NCBI GenBank assembly: GCA_963835215.1
Contig: CAWIES010000003.1
Location: 124,001 to 188,000 of the forward strand
Direction of reading: 5' to 3'
DNA length: 64,000 nt
DNA from: Roseiarcus sp963835215
GTDB taxonomy: Bacteria > Pseudomonadota > Alphaproteobacteria > Rhizobiales > Beijerinckiaceae
In this document: positions 26,383-38,868 of the stretch, in pieces
How the letters are laid out: every line of letters starts with the position of its first letter
Position numbering within the stretch: the first letter of the stretch is position 1
Position numbers and translations under genes: made by a program
Notes under the pieces: generated by a model
Database searches by the model: none
Told to the model about the DNA's origin: nothing
The model's input: only the letters and a program-made list of their open reading frames with translations

Positions 26383-26892
26383 GCGCACCGCGAGGCCGGC
26401 CATGGTCAGCGCCGCCATCATCAGGAGGCCGATGCCACCGCCGAAATAGCCGCCATAGATCGCGATGCCGAACTGGACCAGCCCCGCCGCCCACGGCGGC
26501 AATGTCGTCTCGCCGGACGCCGGCGCCTTGCGCAGAAAGCTGCTCCAGGCGAACAGCGCGGTCGCGAACAGCACCAGCCACGGCACGAGGCGGGCAAAGA
26601 AGCTCGGCGGCGTCAACAAGAGGATCGCGCCGCCGATCGCCCCGCCCGCGAGGCTGATGACGAACAGCACGCTCAGCGACAGGCCCTCCGCCCCGCGCGC
26701 ATTGGCGCGCCCGGTGTAGCCGGTGACGATCTGGGCCGGGAACAGCGCCACGGTCGAAGTGATGTTAGCGGCGCGCGCGTCCATGCCAGTGAGCATCAGC
26801 GCCGGCAGGGTGATGAACGATCCCCCGCCAGCGAGCGCATTCTGCGCGCCGGCCCACAGCGAAGCAAAGAACAGCACAATCAGCGTCGCCAT
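26146..26892 (-). CDS. TauE/SafE family permease
   Basis: 248-residue inner-membrane protein with about eight hydrophobic helices. The family halves begin LWAGAQNALAGGGSFITLPALM and GIAIYGGYFGGGIGLLMM; the repeated GGG(S/I)-type glycine motif marks the TauE/SafE (sulfite/sulfonate exporter-like) group. The substrate is not predictable. It lies between a glycosyltransferase-like gene and an amidohydrolase on the same strand; its 3' third is duplicated 3.9 kb away. Confidence 0.9.
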   Translation of the reverse strand: MATLIVLFFASLWAGAQNALAGGGSFITLPALMLTGMDARAANITSTVALFPAQIVTGYTGRANARGAEGLSLSVLFVISLAGGAIGGAILLLTPPSFFARLVPWLVLFATALFAWSSFLRKAPASGETTLPPWAAGLVQFGIAIYGGYFGGGIGLLMMAALTMAGLAVRAAGATKNVLAGVMNASAVAVFVFSRDVHWTQVAITAVGGSLGGWFGALMLLRVNEKALRIGVTAIGVALTIGLFIRAP

Positions 26893-26919
26893 TTCGGCTC
26901 CATCATGGTCGCGAGAGGG

Positions 26920-28251
26920 TCAGGCAAAGGCGCGCGCCGCCTCGCGGTGTTCGGCGACCAGCGCCGCGAGGTCGAGGCCGACCGGCGCGCCGTCGACCAC
27001 CCGCCATTGGCCGGCGATCATCACCCGGTCGGCGTGGTGAGCGCCGCACAACACCAGCGCCGCCAGGGGATCGTGGGCGCCAGAGAAGCGCGGCGCATCG
27101 AGAGTAAAGAGCGCCAAGTCGGCTTGAAAGCCCGGCGCGATGCGGCCGATATCGTCGCGCCCCAAGCAGCGCGCCGAACCCTCGCTCGCCCAGCGCAGCA
27201 CATCAAGATGGGTGACCCGCGCGGCTCCATAGCGCAGCCGGCCGATCATCAGCGCGTGACGCACCGCCTCCATCATGTTGGACGAATCGTTGGAGGCCGA
27301 GCCGTCGACGCCGAGCCCGACCGGCGCGCCGGCCGCTTCGAGATCGCAGGTCGGACAGACGCCAGAAGCGAGCACCATGTTGGACGTGGCGCAATGACAG
27401 ACGCCGACCCCCGCCGCGCCGAGCCGCGCGATCTCCTGCGCATTGAAATGGATGCCGTGCGCGAGCCAGGTGCGGCTGGTCATCCAGCCGGTTTCCTCCA
27501 GCAGTTCGACCGGCCGCACCCCATACATCTCCAGACAGAAGCGTTCCTCGTCCTGCGTCTCGCACAGGTGGGTGTGCAACTGGCAGTCATAGGTCTCAGC
27601 GAGGCGCGCCGTCTCGCGCATGAGCTCGCGGTCGATCGAGAACGGCGAGCACGGCGCGAGCGCAACGCGAATTTGCGCGCCGGGCTTGGGGTCGTGGAAC
27701 AGCTTCAGCACGCGCTCGCTGTCGGCGAGGATCGTATCGGTCTTTTGCGCCACCGCGTCGGGTGGCAGGCCGCCATCCTTTTGCGAACGGTTCATCGAAC
27801 CGCGGCTGACCGTCATGCGCATGCCGAGCGCCCGCGCCTCCTCCACCTCGATGTCGACGGCGTTCTCGAGGCCGGCGGGATAGAGATAGTGATGGTCCGC
27901 CGCGGTGGTGCAGCCCGAGAGCAGCAATTCGGTGAGCGCGAGCCGCGTCGCGAGACGCAATTGGCGCGGCGTCAATCGCGCCCAGATCGGATAGAGCGCG
28001 CTCAGCCAATCGAACAGCTCGCGATTGATCGCCGCCGGGTGAGCGCGCGTCAGCGTCTGGTAGAAGTGATGGTGCGCGTTGACCAGCCCGGGCAGAATGA
28101 CGTGGCGCGAAGCATCGAAGATCGCATCGACCGGGCTCGCCGGCTCGCGCCCGTGCGCGATGGTCTCGCCGATGCGGGCGTCCTCGACCACCACGCCGCG
28201 CTCGGCGCCTTGAGCGAAGATCGCCAACGGATCCTTGAGCCAGATTCGCAT
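26920..28251 (-). CDS. amidohydrolase, 8-oxoguanine deaminase-like
   Basis: 443-residue zinc amidohydrolase of the AtzA/TrzN/guanine-deaminase branch. Metal ligands are visible in ILPGLVNAHHHFYQTLTR, in LHTHLCET and in the Asp of GVDGSASND; GVCHCATSNMVLASG is typical of 8-oxoguanine deaminases, which convert 8-oxoguanine to urate. Close relatives act on guanine, triazines or related heterocycles, so the assignment is by family. Start is the MRIWL ATG at 28251. It probably shares a minus-strand transcript with the phosphoesterase upstream. Confidence 0.8.
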   Translation of the reverse strand: MRIWLKDPLAIFAQGAERGVVVEDARIGETIAHGREPASPVDAIFDASRHVILPGLVNAHHHFYQTLTRAHPAAINRELFDWLSALYPIWARLTPRQLRLATRLALTELLLSGCTTAADHHYLYPAGLENAVDIEVEEARALGMRMTVSRGSMNRSQKDGGLPPDAVAQKTDTILADSERVLKLFHDPKPGAQIRVALAPCSPFSIDRELMRETARLAETYDCQLHTHLCETQDEERFCLEMYGVRPVELLEETGWMTSRTWLAHGIHFNAQEIARLGAAGVGVCHCATSNMVLASGVCPTCDLEAAGAPVGLGVDGSASNDSSNMMEAVRHALMIGRLRYGAARVTHLDVLRWASEGSARCLGRDDIGRIAPGFQADLALFTLDAPRFSGAHDPLAALVLCGAHHADRVMIAGQWRVVDGAPVGLDLAALVAEHREAARAFA

Positions 28252-28321
28252 GTCTCGTCGATCCCCCGCCCCGTCATAATGGCTGAATGGCCGGGTTAAG
28301 CAACGCGAGGGCGCGGCGCGT

Positions 28322-29188
28322 TCACGCGTGCAGCGGCCCGTGCCCCGCCGGCCCCTCAGCGCGCACGACTTCGGCGCTGGCGCCACGCAGGATCGCCATT
28401 TCGACGACGCCGGTCTTCACCGAGCCGGCGTCGAGGTTGAGGCGGAAGCGACGGACCTGGTCGTCGTGCGTCGCGCCCGGCGTCAGATCGCCCGGCGTGT
28501 GACCATGAACGACGAAAGCGCCGCCAAAACCCTCCGGCCCCGGCTCGGCGTCGATGAACGGCCAGCGCACCCAGGCCCAATGCTTGCTCCCCTCGAGCGC
28601 GTCAAGCGGCGTGTTCCACGGCGCGGCGAGAAACGTCTCGAGTTCGATGCCCGGATTGACGCCAGCGTGGACGAACAGCAGATCGCCCGAGCGCCAATGG
28701 GGCCTCAGCCCCGTCAGCCACGCCTCGACCCGCTCCGGCAGCGCGCCGCGCAGCCGTTGCAGCAACGCCGCCATGTCGGCGGGCGGTTCGGCGCCGCGCA
28801 CGATTTCCGCGATCGTGAAGGCCCCGCCATTGAGCAACCAGATCTCCAGCGCCTTGATCGCATCGCGCTGAGGCGTCGCCGGGTCGATGGCGAGGCGCAT
28901 CATCATCTCGTGGTTGCCCATCAAGCCGATCACCTCATCGGCGCCGGCGCGCCGCGCCGCGTCGATCGCGAGATCGATCGCGCCGAGCGAATCGGGGCCG
29001 CGGTCGATGAGATCGCCGAGCAGGACGATGACGCGCCGTTTGGCGCGGCGCGGCTCCACCGCCGCCGCATCGAGCAGCGCGGCGAGGAGATCGCTGCGGC
29101 CGTGGACGTCGCCGATGGCGACGATCTCGACCCCGTCCGCGCCGGCGCGCGGCAGAGTGAACGCTTGGCGCTCGAGAACGATGGACAA
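28322..29188 (-). CDS. metallophosphoesterase (PP2A-type serine/threonine phosphatase fold)
   Basis: 288 residues with the phosphoesterase motifs GDVHGRSD, GDLIDRGPDS, GNHEMM, VHAG and VHGHTP. These place it among small bacterial PPP-family phosphatases such as PrpA/ApaH relatives; the natural substrate could be a phosphoprotein or a dinucleotide. It begins 34 bp after the Usp gene on the same strand. Confidence 0.85.
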   Translation of the reverse strand: MSIVLERQAFTLPRAGADGVEIVAIGDVHGRSDLLAALLDAAAVEPRRAKRRVIVLLGDLIDRGPDSLGAIDLAIDAARRAGADEVIGLMGNHEMMMRLAIDPATPQRDAIKALEIWLLNGGAFTIAEIVRGAEPPADMAALLQRLRGALPERVEAWLTGLRPHWRSGDLLFVHAGVNPGIELETFLAAPWNTPLDALEGSKHWAWVRWPFIDAEPGPEGFGGAFVVHGHTPGDLTPGATHDDQVRRFRLNLDAGSVKTGVVEMAILRGASAEVVRAEGPAGHGPLHA

Positions 29189-29222
29189 AACAGGGTCTCC
29201 GAGCGGCCGCCTGGCGCGCCGA

Positions 29223-29648
29223 CTAGTCGCGCACCACCAGCACCGAACATTGCGCGTGGCGCACGATCGTCTTGGCGTTGGAGCCGAGGAGATAGTCGGA
29301 CATCACCGGCCGGTGCGACCCGACCACGATCAGGTCGGCGCGCCACGTCTCGGCGTCGCGCAGCAGCTCGTGGTAGACGCCCCCGCTCAGCACCACGCTG
29401 GTCACCCGCTCCTTGGGCAGCGGCAGCTTGGCGGCGATCGCCTCGAGCGCCTCGCTGGCGCGCTTCTCCTGCTCCTCGTCGAAATCGGCGGGGACATATT
29501 CCATGAAGGTCGCGGGCAGCAGCGGCTGCACATTGACCAGGCGCAGTTCCCCGCCGCTCTCGCCGGCCAGTTCGAGCGCCTGAGCGAGCCCTTTGGGGCC
29601 CAAAGCGGGATCGGCGAGATCGACGGCGAGAACGATCCGGTGAAACAT
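29223..29648 (-). CDS. universal stress protein, UspA family
   Basis: 141 residues, single Usp domain. N-terminal IVLAVDLADP and the nucleotide-binding GSHRPVMSDYLLGSNAKTIV-type glycine loop near the C terminus suggest an ATP-binding Usp. It is divergent from dksA, with 173 bp between the two starts. Confidence 0.88.
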   Translation of the reverse strand: MFHRIVLAVDLADPALGPKGLAQALELAGESGGELRLVNVQPLLPATFMEYVPADFDEEQEKRASEALEAIAAKLPLPKERVTSVVLSGGVYHELLRDAETWRADLIVVGSHRPVMSDYLLGSNAKTIVRHAQCSVLVVRD

Positions 29649-29821
29649 GGCTTTCTCCCTGGGCGGCCCCGTCTGCGCGAGAAAGACTAGCCCCGCCTCA
29701 TACGCCTCGGCAATGCGGCCCCTCGGCGCGCGAGCGCGCCAAAGAGGGCTGAGACTAGGCGTTGTTCCCCGGCGACGACATCGCTATAAGGGCGCCGAGC
29801 TCACCTGCGGAACCGAGAATC

Positions 29822-30244
29822 ATGGGCATTGTCGGCGTTATCGAAGACGGTTACAGGCCTTCCGACGACGAGCCATTCATGGGCGAGCGGCAGAAGGAAT
29901 ATTTCCGGCGCAAGCTGATCGCTTGGCGCGAGGCGATCCTTGCGGAGAGCAAAGAGACGCTCGTCGCATTGCAGAACGAGAGCGAAAACCACCCCGACAT
30001 CGCCGATCGCGCCTCTTCGGAGACCGATCGCGCCATCGAACTCAGGGCGCGCGATCGGCAGCGCAAGCTGATCGCCAAGATTGAAGCGGCGCTTTCGCGG
30101 CTCGACGACGGCACCTACGGGTTCTGCATCGAGACCGGCGATCCGATTTCGCTGCGCCGCCTCGACGCACGGCCAATCGCCACATTGTCGGTCGAGGCGC
30201 AGGAGCGCCACGAGCGCCGCGAGAAAATCTATCGCGACGAGTAG
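29822..30244 (+). CDS. dksA: RNA polymerase-binding transcription factor DksA, single-cysteine type
   Basis: 140 residues. Binds the RNA polymerase secondary channel and works with ppGpp. The coiled-coil core runs from EYFRRKLIAWREAIL to SRLDDGTYGFC. The usual four zinc cysteines are reduced to one: Cys102 remains, while the other positions are Thr105, Ser123 and Ala126. Such cysteine-poor DksA forms are known in alphaproteobacteria and in Pseudomonas DksA2. Start is the ATG of MGIVGV; the longer frame upstream lacks family similarity. Confidence 0.92.
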   Translation: MGIVGVIEDGYRPSDDEPFMGERQKEYFRRKLIAWREAILAESKETLVALQNESENHPDIADRASSETDRAIELRARDRQRKLIAKIEAALSRLDDGTYGFCIETGDPISLRRLDARPIATLSVEAQERHERREKIYRDE

Positions 30245-30253
30245 CGGCGCTTT

Positions 30254-31180
30254 TTAGCTGCTGCGCCCCAGAAGCCGGGCCATCTCCGCTTCCAGCGATT
30301 CAAGATCGGCGAACGGATCGTCGCCCTTGGGCTTGCCAGCCGTGCTGGTCTGGCCGGAGGGCGGCGTCGAAGGCGCGCTGTCCGGGCCGGCCGGACCGCT
30401 GGCGGGCAGAGCGCCCGGCCCCGCAGCGCCGAGCGGGGGGGGAAGCGGCGTCGCCCGGCTGCGCGGCGGGGTCGCCGGCGCGGGGCCGATCGGCGGCGGC
30501 AGGCTGGGGCCGGCGCTCGGGCGCGGCGGCGGACCGCCTACCGGCGGCGGAGCGGCTTTCACGTCAGGCCGCGCGGGGGGCGCCGGGGCGGGCGTCGGGG
30601 CGCGTTTCGGCGGCGCGTCGGCGCGTGGCTCCGGGCGCGGATCGGGGCGCACCGGGACGGGCTGGGCCCTGGCAATGACGGGCTCGACGCGCGCCGGGGG
30701 CTCGCGAACCGGGGCGGGCGCCTGGCGGGGAGCGGGGCGTAGCGGCTGGACGGGCGCGGGGCGCAGCGCCGGCGGATCGACGCGCGGCGGCGGGGCGTCG
30801 CCCTGCCCGAGAAGCTGGGGTTCGACGACGAAGCTGGAACCCATCGGCGCCTTCAGCCCCGGTTCGCGGGGCGCAGCGGCGGCGGCGCGCACGATCTGCG
30901 ATTCCACCACCACGTCGTTGGGGCCGCCGATCATAATCAGGTGCTCGACGTTGTCGCGCCGCACCAGGACCAATTGCCGCTGGCCGTCGAGCGAGAAGGC
31001 GTCGACCAGGCCGAGCCGCGGCTGGCGGGCTCGGCTCGCGTGGGGCACGCGCAGGCGATGACCGAAGATGAGGCGGTAAACAACGGTCAGGACCAGCGCG
31101 ACAGCGACAACCAGGACGGCGACGACGACGATCTGCAAGGCTCGGTTGTCGGGCGACAACAAATTGCTAATCGACTGCAT
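30254..31180 (-). CDS. fliO: FliO-like flagellar biosynthesis protein with proline-rich tail
   Basis: 308 residues. One transmembrane helix (about residues 15-37) is followed by the FliO core GLVDAFSLDGQRQLVLVRRDNVEHLIMIGGPNDVVVE, which is the recognisable part. From residue 120 a 160-residue Pro/Ala/Arg-rich linker leads to an acidic end GDDPFADLESLEAEMARLL. FliO helps assemble the flagellar export gate. No other flagellar genes are nearby; the gene is divergent from cckA. In some alphaproteobacteria a FliO-like gene neighbours cckA. Confidence 0.72.
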   Translation of the reverse strand: MQSISNLLSPDNRALQIVVVAVLVVAVALVLTVVYRLIFGHRLRVPHASRARQPRLGLVDAFSLDGQRQLVLVRRDNVEHLIMIGGPNDVVVESQIVRAAAAAPREPGLKAPMGSSFVVEPQLLGQGDAPPPRVDPPALRPAPVQPLRPAPRQAPAPVREPPARVEPVIARAQPVPVRPDPRPEPRADAPPKRAPTPAPAPPARPDVKAAPPPVGGPPPRPSAGPSLPPPIGPAPATPPRSRATPLPPPLGAAGPGALPASGPAGPDSAPSTPPSGQTSTAGKPKGDDPFADLESLEAEMARLLGRSS

Positions 31181-31411
31181 GCGATATCCAGACTTCGGCG
31201 ACGGCGCGCCTTCCCCGGGTCCGTTCCTTGTCGCCAAGGACGATGAAAAAGTGTCACTATCAGACTGAGCGCAATTATGCGACTCGCACCGGGAATGGCG
31301 CTCGTATCCGATCATGCCAATCATAAAAACATTATCAGTTGGTGAAGCGCCCGGTCTGCCGGGCGGATGGGAGGCCGCCGGCCGTGTGGGCGCGCGGGGA
31401 ACCGAATCGTT

Positions 31412-33936
<2,525 letters not shown>

Positions 33937-34014
33937 AGGCGGATTCTGGTTGAAGTCGGCCTCGGGTTGAAGGCGGCCCCTGCCCGCTCGGGCGCCGGCG
34001 CGAAGGTTTCGAAC

Positions 34015-34539
34015 ATGCGACGACTGCTGCTGCTGCGCCACGCCAAGGCGGTTCCCGCGAGCGACCGCTACGACTTCGAGCGGGAGCTGATGGAGCGCGG
34101 CCGGCGCGACGCGGCGCGCATTGGCGCCTTCATCGCGACCGCCGGGCTGATCCCCGCGCTCGTGTTGCATTCAGGCGCCGCGCGCACGCGCCAGACTGCC
34201 GAGATCGTGCTCGCCGCTTGGCCGCGCGAGATCGAGACCCATGTCGAACCGGGCCTCTATGAAGCCAGCCGCGCCACGCTGCAGGCGATCGTCGCCGCCC
34301 TGCCCGACGCTGCGCCAAGCGTGATGCTGGTCGGCCACAACCCGAGCATCGCCGATCTCGCCAATGCGCTCGCGGGCAGCGGCGACAAGAGCGAAATCGC
34401 GCTGATGGCGGCGGATTTTCCAACCGCCAGCCTCGCGGTGATCGCGTTCGACGCCAACCGCTGGCGCGACGTCGCCCCGGGTAAGGGCGCGCTGGTGCGC
34501 TTTGTGACGCCTGGCGACCCACGGCTGAAGGCGGGGTGA
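34015..34539 (+). CDS. SixA-type phosphohistidine phosphatase
   Basis: 174 residues of the histidine phosphatase family. The catalytic motif LLLLRHAKAV is at the N terminus, with the second arginine in SGAARTRQTAE and the second histidine in MLVGHNPSI. SixA proteins remove phosphate from histidine phosphotransfer domains; its position 78 bp after cckA makes a link to that phosphorelay attractive but unproven. Confidence 0.85.
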   Translation: MRRLLLLRHAKAVPASDRYDFERELMERGRRDAARIGAFIATAGLIPALVLHSGAARTRQTAEIVLAAWPREIETHVEPGLYEASRATLQAIVAALPDAAPSVMLVGHNPSIADLANALAGSGDKSEIALMAADFPTASLAVIAFDANRWRDVAPGKGALVRFVTPGDPRLKAG

Positions 34540-34565
34540 AACGCGGCGCGCGCATCGGCGCCGTT

Positions 34566-34662
34566 GTCACGCCCGGACTTGATCCGGGCGCCCAGGCGAC
34601 GACGTCAGCGATTGACCCGCCGCCGCCTCAGCCTGGATACGCGGGTCAAGCCCGCGCATGAC
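34566..34662. repeat. REP-type palindromic pair
   Basis: Two palindromes in opposite orientation: GCCCGGACTTGATCCGGGC at 34571-34589 and GCGGGTCAAGCCCGC near 34640-34656, each flanked by GTCA/CCAGG-type ends. They are diverged members of the element at 53781-53902. They lie between the convergent sixA and alaS genes. Confidence 0.7.
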
Positions 34663-34693
34663 CGTCGCTCGCTCTCCTCGAGGCGTTGGAACT

Positions 34694-37360
34694 TTACGCC
34701 GCCGCGTCGCGCATCGCGGCTTCGACCGCGGCGAGGGCTTCGGCGCCCTTGGCGCCTTCGGGTCCTCCCGCCTGCGCCATGTCGGGGCGCCCGCCCCCGC
34801 CCTTGCCCCCTAACGCCGCCGCGCCGCGGCGCACCAACTCGACCGCGTTGAAGCGGGCGGTGAGATCGCCAGTCACTGCGACGACCAGGCTCGCCTTGCC
34901 GTCCTCGCTCGCCGCGACGATCGCCGCCACGCCCGAGCCAAGACTCTGCTTGGCTTCGTCGGCGAGCGATTTTAAATCCTTCATGTCGACGCCGGAAACC
35001 TGGCGCGCGTAGAACTTGACGCCGGCGACGTCGCGCGGCGCCTCGGCTGCGCCCGTCCCGCCGCCCATCGCCAGCTTGCGGCGCGCGTCGGCGAGTTCGC
35101 GCTCAAGCTTCTTGCGCTCTTCGATCAGCGCCTCGAGCCGCGCGGCCGCCTCAGCGGGGGGCGCGCGCAGAAGCGCCGCGAGATCGGCGAGGTTACGCGA
35201 ATCCTCGGTCAGGCGATGGCGCGCGTCGTCGCGCGTCTTGGCCTCGATGCGGCGCACGCCGGCGGCGACCGCGCTCTCGCCGACGATCGAGACAAGGCCA
35301 ATGTCGCCGGTGCGCGCGACGTGAACGCCGCCGCAGAGTTCGACCGAGAATGGCCTGGGGCCATTGTCGCCCCCTTCGATCACGCCCATCGAGACGACGC
35401 GCACTTCGTCGCCGTATTTCTCGCCAAACAGCGCGCGGGCGCCCGACTCGCGCGCTTCCTCTAAGCCCATCAGCCGCGTGACGACGGGCACGTTTTCCAG
35501 CACGACGCGGTTGGCGATGTCTTCGACCGCGGCGAGTTCTTCCGCGGTGATCGGCTTGTGATGGGCGATGTCGAAGCGCAGGCGATCGGGCGAGACCAGC
35601 GAGCCCTTCTGGGCGACGTGATCGCCGAGCACCTGGCGTAGCGCCTCGTGCAGCAGGTGGGTCGCCGAATGATTGGCTCTGGTCGCCGAGCGCGCCGCGT
35701 GATCGACCTTGAGTTCGAGCGCCGCGCTGACGTTCAGCGTCCCCTCCTCGACCTCGACGTCATGGACGATGAGATCGCCGAGCTTCTTCTTGGTGTCCAG
35801 CACGCGCGCTCTGAGGCCCGGGCCGAGGATCAGGCCAACGTCGCCGACCTGCCCACCCGACTCGCCATAAAATGGCGTCTGATTGAGGATCAGCCAGCCG
35901 CGCTCGCCTTGCGCGAGCGAGGCGACCTCGACGCCGCCGCGCACGATCGCGCCGGCGACGCCCTCGGCGGTCTCGGTCGCATAGCCGAGAAACTCGGTCG
36001 CGCCGAGCCGCTCGCGTAAGGCGAACCAGACGGTTTCGGTCGCAGCTTCCCCCGACCCCGCCCACGCCTTGCGCGCCTCGGCGCGCTGGCGCTCCATCGC
36101 CGCGGAAAAGCCGTCGGTATCGACACTCATGCCGCGCGCGCGCAGCGCGTCCTGGGTCAGATCGAGCGGAAAGCCGAAGGTGTCGTAGAGCTTGAAGGCG
36201 ACGTCGCCGGCAAGCTTGGCGCCGGGGTTGAGCGCGCGCGTCTCGTCTTCGAGGATCGTCAGGCCGCGCGCCAGCGTGACGCGAAAGCGCGTCTCCTCGA
36301 GCAGCAAGGTCTCGGAGATCAGCGCCTCGGCGCGGGTCAGCTCGGGATAGGCGACGCCCATCTCGCGCGTGAGCGCCGGCACGAGGCGCCACATCAGCGG
36401 CTCGCGCGCGCCGATCAGTTGGGCGTGGCGCATCGCGCGGCGCATGATCCGGCGCAGCACGTAGCCGCGCCCCTCGTTGGAGGGCAGCACGCCGTCAGCG
36501 ACGAGAAAAGCGGAGGCGCGCAGATGGTCGGCAATGACGCGGTGCGAAATCTTGTGCGGCCCGTCGGCGTCGACGCCGGTCGCCTCCGCGCTGGCGCGGA
36601 TCAGCGCGCGCATCAGGTCGATGTCGTAATTGTCGTGCTTGCCCTGCAGCACCGCCGCGATGCGCTCGAGGCCCATGCCGGTGTCGATCGAGGGGCGCGG
36701 CAGCGCAACCCGCTCGCCACCGACCAGCGCCTCGAATTGCATGAAGACGAGGTTCCAGATTTCGACGTAGCGGTCGCCGTCTGCGTCCGGCGAGCCGGGC
36801 GGGCCGCCGGGGATCTTGTCGCCGTGATCGAAGAAAATTTCCGAGCACGGCCCGCACGGGCCGGTGTCGCCCATCGCCCAGAAGTTGTCGGAGGTCGCGA
36901 TGCGCACGATGCGCAACTCGGGCAGGCCGGCGATGCGCTTCCACAGATCATAGGCGTCGTCGTCGTCGTGATAGACCGTCACCCACAGGCGGTCTTTGGC
37001 GAGGCCAAATTCCTTGGTGAGCAGCGTCCAGGCGAGTTCGATCGCCAGCGGCTTGAAATAATCGCCGAACGAGAAATTGCCGAGCATCTCGAAAAACGTG
37101 TGGTGGCGCGCGGTGTAGCCAACGTTGTCGAGGTCGTTGTGCTTGCCCCCGGCGCGCACGCATTTCTGCGCGGTGGCGGCGCGGTTGTAGGCGCGCTTCT
37201 CGACGCCGGTGAAGACATTCTTGAACTGGACCATGCCGGCGTTGGTGAACATCAACGTCGGATCGTTGCGCGGCACCAGCGAACTCGAGGCGACGGGCTG
37301 GTGGCCATTCCTGGCGAAGAAATCCAGGAAGCTCGATCGAATCTCGTTGACGCCGCTCAT
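34694..37360 (-). CDS. alaS: alanine-tRNA ligase
   Basis: 888 residues, full length. Aminoacylation domain: FFARNGHQPVASSSLVPRNDPTLMFTNAGM at the N terminus, HHTFFEMLGNFSFGDYFK and GMGLERIAAVLQG. The editing domain has NHSATHLLHEALRQVLG and CGGVHVARTGDIG (zinc ligands), followed by the DHHA1-type C domain with GGGGRPDMAQAGG. Located 289 bp after recA on the same strand, the conserved recA-alaS arrangement of alphaproteobacteria. Confidence 0.98.
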   Translation of the reverse strand: MSGVNEIRSSFLDFFARNGHQPVASSSLVPRNDPTLMFTNAGMVQFKNVFTGVEKRAYNRAATAQKCVRAGGKHNDLDNVGYTARHHTFFEMLGNFSFGDYFKPLAIELAWTLLTKEFGLAKDRLWVTVYHDDDDAYDLWKRIAGLPELRIVRIATSDNFWAMGDTGPCGPCSEIFFDHGDKIPGGPPGSPDADGDRYVEIWNLVFMQFEALVGGERVALPRPSIDTGMGLERIAAVLQGKHDNYDIDLMRALIRASAEATGVDADGPHKISHRVIADHLRASAFLVADGVLPSNEGRGYVLRRIMRRAMRHAQLIGAREPLMWRLVPALTREMGVAYPELTRAEALISETLLLEETRFRVTLARGLTILEDETRALNPGAKLAGDVAFKLYDTFGFPLDLTQDALRARGMSVDTDGFSAAMERQRAEARKAWAGSGEAATETVWFALRERLGATEFLGYATETAEGVAGAIVRGGVEVASLAQGERGWLILNQTPFYGESGGQVGDVGLILGPGLRARVLDTKKKLGDLIVHDVEVEEGTLNVSAALELKVDHAARSATRANHSATHLLHEALRQVLGDHVAQKGSLVSPDRLRFDIAHHKPITAEELAAVEDIANRVVLENVPVVTRLMGLEEARESGARALFGEKYGDEVRVVSMGVIEGGDNGPRPFSVELCGGVHVARTGDIGLVSIVGESAVAAGVRRIEAKTRDDARHRLTEDSRNLADLAALLRAPPAEAAARLEALIEERKKLERELADARRKLAMGGGTGAAEAPRDVAGVKFYARQVSGVDMKDLKSLADEAKQSLGSGVAAIVAASEDGKASLVVAVTGDLTARFNAVELVRRGAAALGGKGGGGRPDMAQAGGPEGAKGAEALAAVEAAMRDAAA

Positions 37361-37589
37361 AATGCAGGAGCCTCGGGGCTTTTCAGTCGGTCCCTCAGCC
37401 TTCTAGAGCATGGCGCGACAAAGGCAAACCCGATGCGGGCGCGCATTTGGCGCTCTCGTGCGCGCGCCAATTCACGATCGCGAGGCGATACGCGAGGCGG
37501 CCGCGACGTTACGCAAATACGCGACGCGGCCGCGCCGATCGGACGGGATCGACGCGGCCGCGCGCTTCGCCTACGCGGCGACTAACCTT

Positions 37590-37649
37590 GAGCGCCCTGC
37601 GGCGGGGGAAGCGCTTTCGTGGGGGGACGCGCGCTTCCCACAGGGCGGG

Positions 37650-37650
<1 letters not shown>
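37590..37650 (-). terminator. long GC hairpin after recA
   Basis: CGCCCTG ... CAGGGCG outer arms (about 37590-37596 and 37640-37646) enclose a second inverted repeat GGAAGCGC / GCGCTTCC. It abuts the recA stop. No T tract is present, so it may act as an mRNA-stabilising or rho-assisted structure. Confidence 0.45.
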
Positions 37651-38729
<1,079 letters not shown>

Positions 38730-38830
38730 AGCGCTGCTCCTTCTCTCACGGTCGACGCTGTCGAGGCAACTAACGACCCCGGCGACCCCCTCTGTAACGG
38801 ACTATGTGCATGGTTTGTTCTCACGCGCAA

Positions 38831-38845
38831 GTTCTTTTTTTGTGC
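38831..38845 (-). promoter_or_regulatory. recA SOS (LexA) box, damaged by IS insertion
   Basis: GTTC (38831-38834), seven T, then GTGC (38842-38845). The alphaproteobacterial LexA box is GTTC-N7-GTTC. Removing the mobile element and one copy of its 8-bp target duplication joins GTTCT-TTTTTTGT to TC and restores a perfect GTTC-TTTTTTT-GTTC. The insertion replaced the last bases of the distal half-site with element sequence, leaving one mismatch. LexA repression of recA may therefore be weakened. Confidence 0.75.
38836..38843. repeat. target-site duplication, left
   Basis: TTTTTTGT, identical to 40871-40878. Eight bases is the target duplication length of the IS1595 family. Confidence 0.85.
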
Positions 38846-38868
38846 CGATTATGCACTTGACAAACCGG

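Noticed and set aside
38816..38834. GTTC-N10-GTTC just beside the recA SOS box as a second LexA site
   Set aside because: The spacing is 10 instead of 7, which does not fit the known alphaproteobacterial operator.
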